45,125 nt of DNA from NCBI GenBank assembly GCA_002238645.1, contig MPMT01000038.1, positions 1-45,125 of the forward strand, written 5' to 3'. This DNA is from Alphaproteobacteria bacterium bin52 (GTDB lineage: Bacteria > Pseudomonadota > Alphaproteobacteria > Thalassobaculales > Thalassobaculaceae). The notes beneath the pieces were generated by a model that was given only the letters and a program-made list of their open reading frames with translations, searched no databases and was not told the origin of the DNA. A program made the position numbers and the translations under genes. Below, piece after piece: positions 33,321-42,390 of this stretch (within the stretch, counting starts at the first letter, position 1; each line of letters opens with the position of its first letter).

Positions 33321-35986
33321 GTATCGGGGAATCGCCGCGCCGGACGGTCGTTGCCCACAGCCGGCTCGGGATGCGGGAGCTGCGGCTGGAGGCGGCCCGG
33401 AACAGGCGGCACGGGCTCCAGGTCATGACCTTCGAGCAACTCGCGGCGCGGCTCGCGGGCGGACTGACACGGCCCGTCGACGACGATGTCCTCAGGCAAG
33501 CCGTTGCAGCCGTCCTGCCGGAGACGGATCTCGGCGAGCTGGACGGGATCAAGTCTCTGCCGGGCATGACGGGCGCCGCCGCCGACACGCTGCGCAAGAC
33601 GTGGCGGGCAGGACTCGACCTCCAGGCCCGGGCCGGTGAGCATCCGCGCATCCGCTCCATTGCCAGCCTCGAGAGTGCGGTCGTGGCGGCGCTGCCGCCG
33701 TCGATGATGCGACCGGCCGACCTTGTCGCCGCGGGACTTGCGCGGCTGGATCACGTGGCGGCGCTGTTCGGGTCTATCGAGATCGTCGGCATCACCGAAC
33801 TCTCGCCGGTCTGGCGACCCCTTCTCCACGCCATCGCCCGCCGCGTGCCGGTGCGCTGGAACGCGGGCCCACGGCCGGTGCCCGACTGGCTCGATGGCAA
33901 GGCAGTCGGGATCGTCCGCGACGATGCGAAATCACCAGACATCTCCGCCGTGAGTGCGGCCACGGCCTACCATGAGGCGGTCGAGGCCATGCGCTGGGTG
34001 CGCGAGCTGCTCGCGTCCGGCAGGGCGGAGCCCGCCGACATCGCCATCGCCTCGGCCACGCCCGCCGTGTATGACGACCACCTGCTCGCCCTCCGCGCCG
34101 ACGCCCATCTCGACCTGCATTTTGTGCACGGCGTCACGGTCACGGCCAGCCGGGAGGGGCAGGCGGCGGCGGCGCTCGCGGACATCCTGCTGCGCGGCTT
34201 CTCCCAGACGCGGATGCGGCGGCTGAACACGCTGCTGAGGGCGCATGCCGGCCCGTTCGCGGATCTGCCGGAGGGCTGGACACGCATCCTGCCGGCCGGT
34301 GCGCCGCTCTCGTCTCCCGAGGCCTGGACGCGCCTGATCGACGGTCTGGACGCCACCCACTGGCCGGACGGAAATGACGGCCGCCCGGCGCTCGCCGCCA
34401 TCGTCGACCTGCTGTCCCGGGGTATCGAGACCGCGGATGACGCGGGCGAGACGCTGCTGCGCGGGCATGCGCGCGATATCTGGTGCAGGGCGCTCGCGGA
34501 TGGTCCCGCCGCTTCGCTCGACCTCACCCTGGAGACGCTCAGGCAGGACGACGGCATCGATCCGTGTGTTTCGGTCTGCTGGATGCCGGCCAACGCGCTT
34601 GCGGCATCGCCCCGCCCCTTCGTCCGGCTGCTCGGCCTCAACTCCGCGCACTGGCCGCGCGCCATGGTGGAGGACCGGCTCCTTTCCGATCACATCGTGC
34701 CTGCAGCCGAGCTCGATCCGCTGCCCGTTGCCGCCGCCGACCGCCGGGATTTCGCAACCATATTGGCGACGACGCAGAGCGAGGTCGTGCTGTCCCGCGC
34801 CCGGCGTGGCGAGGACGGCCGGCTGCTCGGCCGCAGCACCCTTCTTCTCCAGGTCGAGGCCCCCGAGATCTATGTGCCGCGCAATCGCGTGCCCGGGCAC
34901 GCCTTCAGCGAGACCGACCGACTGACGGCGCGGCCCGACGAGTTCCGGCGCCTGCCCCAGGCGGTGGCCGCGTCGGAGTGCTGGTTCGACTGGCTGCGTG
35001 CGGAGATCACGCCGCACGATGGCGTCGTCCGCCCCGACCACCCGGTGATCCGGGCCATCCTGCAGCGCACCCAGTCGGCGAGTTCGCTGCGCATGCTCCT
35101 GCGCAACCCGCTCGGGTTCGTCTGGCGCTACGGACTTCGCTGGCGCGCGTCAGAGAGTGGAGAGGATCCGCTGGTCCTTGATGCTCTCGCCATGGGCGAT
35201 CTCGTTCACCAGACCCTTGAGCGGGCGCTTCACACGCTGGAGGAGGGCGGCGGTCTCGTCGTCGCCTCGGAGAAGCGGATCGGCACGGCCATGGATGCCG
35301 CTGTTACCGAGGTTGCGGCATCCTGGGAAGCCGCGCAGGCCGTGCCCCCGCCCGTCATCTGGCGCCGGACACTCCATGCAGTGCGCGAGCTGGGTGGCCG
35401 GGCACTTGGCTTCCGCGACGTCGATCTCGCAGACGCGCGCGCCTATGGCGAGGTCCCGTTCGGCGGGTTGGAACCCAGGTCCGACGGGGTGGTCCCGTGG
35501 GATGCCGGGGCCGTCGTCGAGATTGCCGGTACCGGGTTCGGCATTGCGGGGTATATCGACCGCCTGGACATCTCCGCTGACGGTGGGCGCGCGCTGGTGC
35601 GCGACTACAAGACCGGGCGCGTTCCCAGGAACGATATCGTCCTCGACGGCGGCAAGGAACTGCAGCGCTGCCTCTATGCCTTCGCGGTGAGGGCGTTGCT
35701 GGGCGAGGAAGTGTCCATCGCGGCATCGCTCCACTATCCGCACGAGGATCGGGACTTGCGGCTCGACGACCCGGACGTCGTGCTCGGCACGCTCGCCGGC
35801 CACCTGCGGGCGGCGCGCGCCGGTCTTGCCTCCGGCGGTGCGGTGATGGGCGCGGACACCGGCAGCAACCATGACGACCTCGCCTTCGCACTTCCGGCCA
35901 ACGCCGGTGCCGTGTACCGGGTCCGGAAGGAGGCGGCCGCGAACGCACTCCTCGGCGATGCGACCCGTGTGTGGGACGCGCCGTGA
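33317..35986 (+). CDS. AddB-like protein with C-terminal PD-(D/E)XK nuclease domain
   Basis: The 889-residue product resembles AddB/RexB subunits but is shorter than the roughly 1,000 residues of alphaproteobacterial AddB. The N-terminal part (V-V-A-H-S-R-L-G-M ... G-L-Q-V-M-T-F-E-Q-L-A) matches the degenerate helicase region; no intact Walker A is seen. The RecB-type nuclease site is complete: His631 in G-D-L-V-H-Q-T, Asp748 in G-Y-I-D-R-L-D, Asp763-Tyr-Lys765 in R-D-Y-K-T-G, and Q783-x3-Y787. The four cysteines of the AddB iron-sulfur cluster are not visible. Its stop overlaps the next ATG by one base. It should cut DNA together with the following helicase. Confidence 0.87.
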   Translation: MSIGESPRRTVVAHSRLGMRELRLEAARNRRHGLQVMTFEQLAARLAGGLTRPVDDDVLRQAVAAVLPETDLGELDGIKSLPGMTGAAADTLRKTWRAGLDLQARAGEHPRIRSIASLESAVVAALPPSMMRPADLVAAGLARLDHVAALFGSIEIVGITELSPVWRPLLHAIARRVPVRWNAGPRPVPDWLDGKAVGIVRDDAKSPDISAVSAATAYHEAVEAMRWVRELLASGRAEPADIAIASATPAVYDDHLLALRADAHLDLHFVHGVTVTASREGQAAAALADILLRGFSQTRMRRLNTLLRAHAGPFADLPEGWTRILPAGAPLSSPEAWTRLIDGLDATHWPDGNDGRPALAAIVDLLSRGIETADDAGETLLRGHARDIWCRALADGPAASLDLTLETLRQDDGIDPCVSVCWMPANALAASPRPFVRLLGLNSAHWPRAMVEDRLLSDHIVPAAELDPLPVAAADRRDFATILATTQSEVVLSRARRGEDGRLLGRSTLLLQVEAPEIYVPRNRVPGHAFSETDRLTARPDEFRRLPQAVAASECWFDWLRAEITPHDGVVRPDHPVIRAILQRTQSASSLRMLLRNPLGFVWRYGLRWRASESGEDPLVLDALAMGDLVHQTLERALHTLEEGGGLVVASEKRIGTAMDAAVTEVAASWEAAQAVPPPVIWRRTLHAVRELGGRALGFRDVDLADARAYGEVPFGGLEPRSDGVVPWDAGAVVEIAGTGFGIAGYIDRLDISADGGRALVRDYKTGRVPRNDIVLDGGKELQRCLYAFAVRALLGEEVSIAASLHYPHEDRDLRLDDPDVVLGTLAGHLRAARAGLASGGAVMGADTGSNHDDLAFALPANAGAVYRVRKEAAANALLGDATRVWDAP

Positions 35987-38900
35987 TGGCGAACGGGCGA
36001 CTTGCACTCTTCGACGATGCCGCGCGGCGCGAGGCCGTCGCGGTCCGCGACCGCTCTTTCCTGGTGGAGGCCGGCGCGGGATCGGGAAAGACCGCGGTTC
36101 TGGCGGGGCGGATCGCGATGCTGCTGGCAGCTGGCGCGGCCCCCGGATCCATTGCCGCCGTGACATTCACGGAGTTCGCCGCAAGCGAGCTGCTCATTCG
36201 GGTACGGGCCTTCGTGAGCGCGCTTGCTGCCGGCGACATTCCGGTCGAGCTTCGCTCCGCCCTGCCGAATGGCTTGTCGGAAGAGCAGCGTGGGGACCTC
36301 GACCGGGCCGACGCGACGCTCGACGAGATGACCTGCTCGACCATCCACGGCTTCTGCCAGCGGCTGATTACGCCCTATCCGGTCGAGGCAGACATCGACC
36401 CTGGAGCCTCCGTGATGGACCGCGACCAGGCGGAGTTCATCTTCGCCGAGATCGTCGACAACTGGCTGCGGGATGAACTCGCCGGCGAGGAAGGCGGCCT
36501 GCTTGCCGAGCTGGTTCTGCACGACCCCGACGCGACCATCGCGCTCATTCGCACGATCCTCGAGCATTCCCGCCGGCATCGGGGGTTCGCTCCCTACGAA
36601 CTGGAGGACCTCGATCGGCTCGCCGCCGGGTTCCGGGAAGCGGTGGATGGCTTCACCACGTTCCTGGACCAGGCCGAGGTCAGGGAACCTGAAACCGTTG
36701 TCATCGCCGGCCGGTTCCGGGAACTGGCCGGGGAGGTCGCCGCCACGCTTCCGGTCGACACCCCCGCCGCGCTCGTCGCGCTGTTGGTGAAGGCGCCCCA
36801 TCCCGATCTATTCACCAGGTCGGGCGGTTTTCGGACGTATCGCAGGAAGGGGAAGTGGGCAGCGGCCGCAAGGCGCGCTGGCCTGGCCAAGGTCGATGGG
36901 GAACGGCTGAACCACACGGCCAGTGTTCAATACACTCGCTGTTGCGGGACCTGGACGGCTTTCCGGCAGGCCGTCGCCACCCATGTGCTCGCTGGCCTCG
37001 TGCCGCTGGTCGAGCCGGTCACGGGCCTGTTCCGCGAGTACAAGCGCGCCGCCGCGCTGCTGGACTTCGATGACCTGATATTCTCGGCGCGCGATCTCCT
37101 GCGCGACCATGACGACGTGCGTCGCGCGCTCTCCGCGCGGTTCCGCCACGTCCTCGTCGACGAATTCCAGGACACTGACCCGCTGCAGACCGAGATTTTC
37201 TGGCGCCTCTGCGGCGAGCCGCCGGGAGACGGTGATGGCGCCGACTGGACGGCATTCGTGCTTCGGCCGGGCGCACTGTTCCTGGTCGGCGATCCCAAGC
37301 AGGCGATCTACCGCTTCCGCGGTGCCGATATCGCGGCCTATGTCCGGGCGCGCGAGGCGTTCCGCGCCGGGGCCGCGGACGCCGTGCTCTCGATCGCCAC
37401 CAACTTCCGCTCCCGCGCGCCGATCATGGAATACGTAAACGCGCGCTTCGAGGCCGCACTTTCCGAGGAGATTGGTCAGCCCGGTTTCCACGCCCTCGAC
37501 GCCTTCCGGCCACCGCGGGACGAGGGACCCTCGGTTGCCGCCCTGGATGTCGAAGTGGCCGACGAGGACGGCAAGGCCAATGCCCAGCAACAGCGCGACG
37601 GGGAGGCCGAGGCCGTCGCCGACCTGTGCGCGCGCCTGATCGGCAGTGAGCCGGTCCCCGATCCCGAGAACGACGGACCGCGTCCGTGCCGCGCCGGCGA
37701 CATTGCCCTGGTGGCGCCGACCGGGACCGACCTCTGGCGCTACGAGGAAGCGCTGGAAGAGCGCGGCATCCCCGTCGCCACCCAGGCGGGCAAGGGCTTC
37801 TACAGGCGCCAGGAGATCCAGGACCTTATCGCGGTCACCCGCGTCCTCGCCGACCGGCGCGACACACTCGCGCTGGGCGCACTGCTGCGCGGGCCGCTGG
37901 TGGGGCTGACCGAGGAGGAGCTGCTCGATATCGTCTGGGCGCTGCCGCGTGCGGACGACGCACCAGACGATCTGCCGCGGCTCGATCTGGGTGTCGCGCC
38001 GAAGGAGATCGCGAACCCTCTCGCGCGGGATATCGTCGAGAAGCTCCAGGCGCTGCAACTCCGCGCGAATGCGACAACGCCGCACGCGCTTCTCTCCCAG
38101 GCAATCGACGTGCTCCGGGTCCGCCCTGTCCTGATGCGGCGCCATCGTGGCCAGGCGGAGCGTGCACTGGCCAATGTCGATCTGTATCTCGGCTTCAGCC
38201 GGGCCCATGCCGTGCGGGGACTGCGCGCCTTCGCCGAGGCAATGACGGCCGCATGGAGCGACGAGGCCCGCGCCGTGGAGGGCCGGCCGGACGCTCAGGA
38301 GGAGGCGGTGGCGCTCTACACCATGCACGCGGCCAAGGGGCTGGAATGGCCCATCGTGGTGCCGATCAACACCATGACGCAGGTGATGGCGGCGGAGAGC
38401 GCCGTGACCGACCGCACGACCGGGCGGTTCTATTGCCGCGTCTTCGGCGTCGAGCCCACGGGATACAAGGTGGCCCGAAATGACGAAAAGGCCGAGCTCG
38501 ACCGCGAGCGCGTGCGCCTCTGGTACGTCGCCGCCACCCGGGCGCGCGAACTCCTGGTCCTGCCCCGACTCGATGTCGACGCCGCCCGTACGGCCTGGCT
38601 CTCCGTCGTCGATCTGGACTTGCGCGGGCTGCCGGCTCTGGATCTCGGCCATCTGCCGCCGGAGGTTGGCGCGGGCGAGCCCGGGCCGGCAAACGAGCAG
38701 ACGCGCGAGGTATTCGCCGCCGAGGCGGCCGCGATCGCGGAGCACACGCGCAGCATCGTCTGGCGAACGCCGAGCCGCGGCGAGGGCGCGGCCCAGCCGG
38801 TAATGCGGGAGGAAGTGTCCGAGATCCTCGCGACAGACGGCGACGGCGCGCCCGCCAAAGGGCCCTCCGTGGCCCCGGTCCAGGGCGGGCGCGAGCGCGG

Positions 38901-39375
38901 CCTCATCCTGCACAAGCTGATCGAGGAGGTTCTCACGGGCGAGACGGAAGAGACGATGCCCGATCTTGTCGCCCGTGCCGAGGTGCTGATTCGCGCCCTG
39001 GGCCGGCCCGTGATGGAGGATCCCGCAGAGGGGCTGTCGCCGGCCGAACTCGCCGGCTGTGTCGTTCGTGCGCTCTCACTGCCTGAAATCGCCCATCTGA
39101 GGCAGAGGCTCGTGCCCGAGTTCCCGGTCTACCAATCCGCCATGACCGAGGATTACGAGGAGGCGGCCTCCGGCATTGTCGATGCCATCGCCTTCGACGC
39201 GGACGGCACCCCGGAGGTGGTGATCGACTGGAAGAGCGACGTCGACCCCGCGCCCGAGACCGTCGAGCACTACCGTGCCCAAGTCAGGGCCTATCTCGAT
39301 ATGACGGGTGCGCCGATCGGATTGATCGTAGCTCTGACGCCGGGCGCGGTCTTCGAAGTCACGCGGGAAAACTAG
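35986..39375 (+). CDS. AddA-like UvrD/REP helicase with C-terminal nuclease domain
   Basis: The 1129-residue product is an SF1A helicase. Motifs in order are Walker A E-A-G-A-G-S-G-K-T (Lys35), T-F-T-E-F-A-A-S-E, motif II V-D-E-F-Q-D-T-D-P (Asp392-Glu393), V-G-D-P-K-Q-A-I-Y-R-F-R-G-A-D, T-N-F-R-S, Y-T-M-H-A-A-K-G-L-E-W, and V-A-A-T-R-A-R. A C-terminal RecB-like nuclease follows, with Asp1066, Asp1081-Trp-Lys1083 and Y-R-A-Q-V-R-A-Y-L. With the previous gene it would form a two-nuclease AddAB-type DNA-end-resecting motor. Start ATG 35986 overlaps the AddB-like stop (TGATG). Confidence 0.93.
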   Translation: MANGRLALFDDAARREAVAVRDRSFLVEAGAGSGKTAVLAGRIAMLLAAGAAPGSIAAVTFTEFAASELLIRVRAFVSALAAGDIPVELRSALPNGLSEEQRGDLDRADATLDEMTCSTIHGFCQRLITPYPVEADIDPGASVMDRDQAEFIFAEIVDNWLRDELAGEEGGLLAELVLHDPDATIALIRTILEHSRRHRGFAPYELEDLDRLAAGFREAVDGFTTFLDQAEVREPETVVIAGRFRELAGEVAATLPVDTPAALVALLVKAPHPDLFTRSGGFRTYRRKGKWAAAARRAGLAKVDGERLNHTASVQYTRCCGTWTAFRQAVATHVLAGLVPLVEPVTGLFREYKRAAALLDFDDLIFSARDLLRDHDDVRRALSARFRHVLVDEFQDTDPLQTEIFWRLCGEPPGDGDGADWTAFVLRPGALFLVGDPKQAIYRFRGADIAAYVRAREAFRAGAADAVLSIATNFRSRAPIMEYVNARFEAALSEEIGQPGFHALDAFRPPRDEGPSVAALDVEVADEDGKANAQQQRDGEAEAVADLCARLIGSEPVPDPENDGPRPCRAGDIALVAPTGTDLWRYEEALEERGIPVATQAGKGFYRRQEIQDLIAVTRVLADRRDTLALGALLRGPLVGLTEEELLDIVWALPRADDAPDDLPRLDLGVAPKEIANPLARDIVEKLQALQLRANATTPHALLSQAIDVLRVRPVLMRRHRGQAERALANVDLYLGFSRAHAVRGLRAFAEAMTAAWSDEARAVEGRPDAQEEAVALYTMHAAKGLEWPIVVPINTMTQVMAAESAVTDRTTGRFYCRVFGVEPTGYKVARNDEKAELDRERVRLWYVAATRARELLVLPRLDVDAARTAWLSVVDLDLRGLPALDLGHLPPEVGAGEPGPANEQTREVFAAEAAAIAEHTRSIVWRTPSRGEGAAQPVMREEVSEILATDGDGAPAKGPSVAPVQGGRERGLILHKLIEEVLTGETEETMPDLVARAEVLIRALGRPVMEDPAEGLSPAELAGCVVRALSLPEIAHLRQRLVPEFPVYQSAMTEDYEEAASGIVDAIAFDADGTPEVVIDWKSDVDPAPETVEHYRAQVRAYLDMTGAPIGLIVALTPGAVFEVTREN

Positions 39376-39390
39376 ACGCGAAAACGGGAC

Positions 39391-40215
39391 TCAGACGGCC
39401 ATGTTGCAATCCGCTGGTTGATTACAGTGTGCTGCGGCTAGTGAAACGACGTCGACTCCGGGTGTCAACTTTTGATACGTACCAAGCGTAACATTGGATG
39501 TTGCCGTTATCCCTCCTGACACTCCGCCGTTCTCTCCCTTCTTTGGGGTCAACCGGATGTCAACTCCTGATACGTACCAAGCGTGACATTGGATGTTGCC
39601 GTTATCCCTCCTTACACTCCGCCGTTCTCCCCCTTCTTTGGGGTCAATCAGAGAAAGTCGGAGGTCAGGGTTAGCTTCACTATATTTCTCCATTGCAGCT
39701 TTTAGGTTTTCCAAATCTGGCCCTTCTTCTCCTACAAACGACCGCGTTATAAAGAGGGAGAGCCCCATTCGGAATCCCGTCGAACGTACCAATTCCGACA
39801 ACCGCAATACATCAGCCTCGATCCTACGCCAATTTGACGCGGAGCGTTTGATTTCAAGTGCGATTTGGAACGGTTGAAAGTTCGCCTTGCGCTTCTTGCG
39901 GGCGACGAGGATATCTATGTTTATGCTTCCTTCACCAGCAAAAATACCGGGCAGTGGTTCGGGATTTGGTGGGTCGGCGTGTTTAGCATTGTATTCCAAC
40001 GCGTGTCTGGCGTTGTATTCCAAAAATACCGCGGGTCTAAACGGCAACCCTCTTATCCCTTCCGCAACCTTGACCTGATAGAAAAGCTCGGGCGCGAATG
40101 CGCGAACAGTGCCGACACGGCCCTCTGTCCATTCAGTATTGTATTCACGGCCAGCCTGCACCATAGCGTCGATCGCCGCTTTCTTGACATTGTTGACGCT
40201 GAAGTTTATTGGCAT
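39391..40215 (-). CDS. Putative D...ExK restriction-nuclease-like protein
   Basis: The 274-residue product comes from visibly AT-richer DNA than its neighbours. The ATG at 40215 has AGGAGAT upstream. I-N-I-D-I-L-V with Asp101, followed 20 residues later by A-L-E-I-K-R (Glu121-x-Lys123), fits the core of a PD-(D/E)XK nuclease fold. A short internal repeat E-Y-N-A-R-H-A-L / E-Y-N-A-K-H-A lies at 66-80. The last 80 residues are encoded by a 95-bp DNA duplication read in two frames, so the C-terminus is probably altered. It converges on the helicase gene with a 15-base gap. The family is not certain. Confidence 0.65.
   Translation of the reverse strand: MPINFSVNNVKKAAIDAMVQAGREYNTEWTEGRVGTVRAFAPELFYQVKVAEGIRGLPFRPAVFLEYNARHALEYNAKHADPPNPEPLPGIFAGEGSINIDILVARKKRKANFQPFQIALEIKRSASNWRRIEADVLRLSELVRSTGFRMGLSLFITRSFVGEEGPDLENLKAAMEKYSEANPDLRLSLIDPKEGGERRSVRRDNGNIQCHAWYVSGVDIRLTPKKGENGGVSGGITATSNVTLGTYQKLTPGVDVVSLAAAHCNQPADCNMAV
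39461..39650. repeat. Two tandem 95-bp direct repeats
   Basis: Copy A (39461-39555) and copy B (39556-39650) differ at only about seven or eight positions. Each contains GATACGTACCAAGCGT and TGTTGCCGTTATCCCTCC and ends near TTTGGGGTCAA. Because 95 is not a multiple of three, the minus-strand gene reads copy A in a different frame from copy B. The duplication is therefore inside the coding end of the nuclease-like gene. Confidence 0.92.
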
Positions 40216-40581
40216 CGATTTATCTCCTAGACTTTACCGTATGGATACGTATAACGTGGGGAATTTATGAAAACAAGATAATTTGGGTGACTACGTGGGG
40301 TATTATGATGATCCGACTGGCGATAGCACTGCGGTCAGGCCTGAGTAAGCGCAGTCAGGGTATCGTTCGGTGCTGCTTGAATTCCATCCACGCCGAAGCT
40401 CCGAGGGTCCATGAACCGGTCCGTTCCCGAATTCCGTTACGCGATGCCTGAATCGGGTGTTGCCTCCTCGCGGCCTGTCGTCTTCCGAGCCCAGATCACC
40501 ACGGGGAGGAACTCCGATGTTCCGCGGACCGCCCTGGCGCCGCCTCGTGACAGCGGGTCCAGGCTGGGTTATGGAGGCGGG
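40216..40581. promoter_or_regulatory. Divergent intergenic region with ATACGTAT palindrome
   Basis: About 365 bases separate the nuclease-like gene and the DUF3047 gene. The left 110 bases are AT-rich and contain a palindrome ATACGTAT at 40245-40252, resembling the ATACG/CGTAT half-sites at 29455-29466. These probably belong to the promoter of the minus-strand gene. The right part is GC-rich with no supported gene. Confidence 0.35.
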
Positions 40582-41232
40582 ATGGTGCTCCGCCTTGCCC
40601 TCGCCGCCGTCGTCCTCTTCATCACTGTGCCGTTGCGGGCGGAGCCGCTCGTGCTGGGCCACTTCTCGTCTGGCGACGCGAAGGGCTGGGAGCTGCGTCA
40701 TTTCGAGGGCGAGACGCGCTACCGGATCGTTGAGGACGGGGGAACGAAGGTGCTGGAAGCCGAGAGCGAAGCCGCGGCGTCCAGCTTCTATCTCGAAAGG
40801 GAGATCGACCTTGCCGGGCGCCCGGTGCTGGAGTGGCGCTGGAAGATCGATGCGCCTCTCGCGGTGGCGGACGAGCGCGTCAAGGAAGGCGACGATTTCG
40901 CCGCACGGGTCTACGTCGTGGCGCCGGGCGAGGGACTGTTCGGGTTACCGACCGCGATTTCCTATGTCTGGTCGGGCAGTGCGCCCGTTGGCGCGGACTG
41001 GCCCAATCCGTTCACGTCCAAGGTGCGGATGGTAACTGTCGAGTCCGGCCCGGCCGGTGCCGGCGAATGGCGCAGCTACCGCCGCGACGTCCGTGAGGAC
41101 TTCCGCCGCCTGTTCGGCCTAGAGGTGGACGAGCTGGAGGGAGTTGCCGTGATGACCGATACCGACAACAGCGGCCAGCAAGCCCGGGCCTGGTACGGCG
41201 ACATCCTGCTGAGAGCGAAAGACGGAAACTGA
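40582..41232 (+). CDS. Exported DUF3047-family protein
   Basis: The 216-residue product has a signal peptide (L-A-L-A-A-V-V-L-F-I-T-V-P-L-R-A-E) and then the DUF3047 pattern. This includes W-E-L-R-H-F-E-G, L-E-W-R-W-K-I-D, K-E-G-D-D-F-A-A-R-V-Y-V, I-S-Y-V-W-S-G and V-A-V-M-T-D-T-D-N. It should be a periplasmic beta-rich protein of unknown function. GGAGG lies four bases before the ATG at 40582. It returns to the GC content and codon habits of the main genome. Confidence 0.87.
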   Translation: MVLRLALAAVVLFITVPLRAEPLVLGHFSSGDAKGWELRHFEGETRYRIVEDGGTKVLEAESEAAASSFYLEREIDLAGRPVLEWRWKIDAPLAVADERVKEGDDFAARVYVVAPGEGLFGLPTAISYVWSGSAPVGADWPNPFTSKVRMVTVESGPAGAGEWRSYRRDVREDFRRLFGLEVDELEGVAVMTDTDNSGQQARAWYGDILLRAKDGN

Positions 41233-41493
41233 CGCTCCGGGAAGTCGGCTGCACATCTGCTGACCCAACTCCGCCGGCGTTGTGCAGGGCTCGCAGGCCA
41301 GTACATCCAGCGCACCGGATCGATACCGTGAACTCCTGTTTCGTGTGCAACGCCACACCGAACGAGCGGGTCCCCTGATCTTCCGTCTTCGCAGGTCAGG
41401 CTTCGTGAAACCGCGAGGATGCCGACCGTTGCGATCCGCCCGCACCTGGAGCAGTGTGCGCCGGTCAGGCACCCGTTTGCATGGAGGCGGCCC

Positions 41494-42390
41494 GTGCTCG
41501 CAGGGATCAACACCGCTCTGGTCACGCCGTTCGACACCGATCTCGAGTTCGACCCCGATGCGATGCGCCGGAGTGTCAGGCACCAGATCGCCTGCGGTAC
41601 CGCCGGGCTCTGTGCGCTGGGCGGCACCGGCGAGCCGCTTTCGCTCAGCCTCGAGGAACACCGGCGCGTCATCGACACCGTGGTGGAGGAAACCGCGGGC
41701 CGGGTTCCCGTGACGGTCGGCTGCCTGCTCGGTGGCGCCGCCGACGTGACCGCGGCGGCGCGACATGCGCAGACCGCCGGGGCCGATGCCGTCATGCTGG
41801 TGCCGCCGTATTTCTACTCGGCCCGACCGCTCGATATCGAACGCCACTTCCAGGCGGTCGCCGAGACCTGCAGCCTGCCTGTCATCCTGTTCCACACGCC
41901 AGGGCGCAGCGGCGTGCGGCTCGCGCCTGACGAGTTGCTCTCCATGATCCATGCCAACCCGGCGATCCGCGGCATCAAGGACGCCTCGGGAGACATGGTC
42001 CTGGCCGCAGAGGTGATGCGCGATGCCCCCGACGGGTTCTGCTTCATGCAGGGACTCGACGAACTGCTGCTCGCCTCGCTGGCACTCGGAGCTGCCGGCG
42101 GCATCGTTTCGCTCGGCGAACTGCTGCCCCGAAGCCTGCGCCGCCTTTACGATCGGGCCACAGCGGGTGACCTGCAGGGGGCCAGGCAGATCCAGTTCGA
42201 CCTGCTCGAACTGTGCCGGGTGATCTACTGCGAACCCAACCCGGGGCCGCTCAAGTACGCGCTCGACCGTGCGGGCCGGCCGGCAGGACCGTGCCGGCCG
42301 CCGATCCACGGACCGCGGGATGATACCAGGTCGACCCTTGATACCCTGCTGCCGGCGCTGCTCGCAGTCGAGAATGCCGCTCCCGCGTAG
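41494..42390 (+). CDS. DapA/NanA-family class I aldolase-like protein with altered triad
   Basis: The 298-residue product, from a GTG after GGAGG at 41483-41487, fits the dihydrodipicolinate synthase / N-acetylneuraminate lyase TIM barrel. The Schiff-base lysine is kept in G-I-K-D-A-S-G-D (Lys162), as is R138 in P-G-R-S-G. The usual G-T-T-G-E loop reads G-G-T-G-E (44 is Gly). P-Y-F-Y has Phe107 and I-L-F-H has Phe133, where DHDPS has Tyr107 and Tyr133. It is therefore unlikely to be a normal DapA. A longer frame from 41419 has no ribosome-binding site. Confidence 0.88.
   Translation: MLAGINTALVTPFDTDLEFDPDAMRRSVRHQIACGTAGLCALGGTGEPLSLSLEEHRRVIDTVVEETAGRVPVTVGCLLGGAADVTAAARHAQTAGADAVMLVPPYFYSARPLDIERHFQAVAETCSLPVILFHTPGRSGVRLAPDELLSMIHANPAIRGIKDASGDMVLAAEVMRDAPDGFCFMQGLDELLLASLALGAAGGIVSLGELLPRSLRRLYDRATAGDLQGARQIQFDLLELCRVIYCEPNPGPLKYALDRAGRPAGPCRPPIHGPRDDTRSTLDTLLPALLAVENAAPA

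Noticed and set aside
35971..35985. GTG start at 35971 for the AddA-like gene
   Set aside because: It would overlap the AddB-like gene by 16 bases with no better ribosome-binding site. The ATG at 35986 gives the common TGATG junction.
39461..39650. CRISPR-like repeat array
   Set aside because: There are only two copies of 95 bp, directly adjacent without spacers, and no cas genes. It is a tandem duplication.
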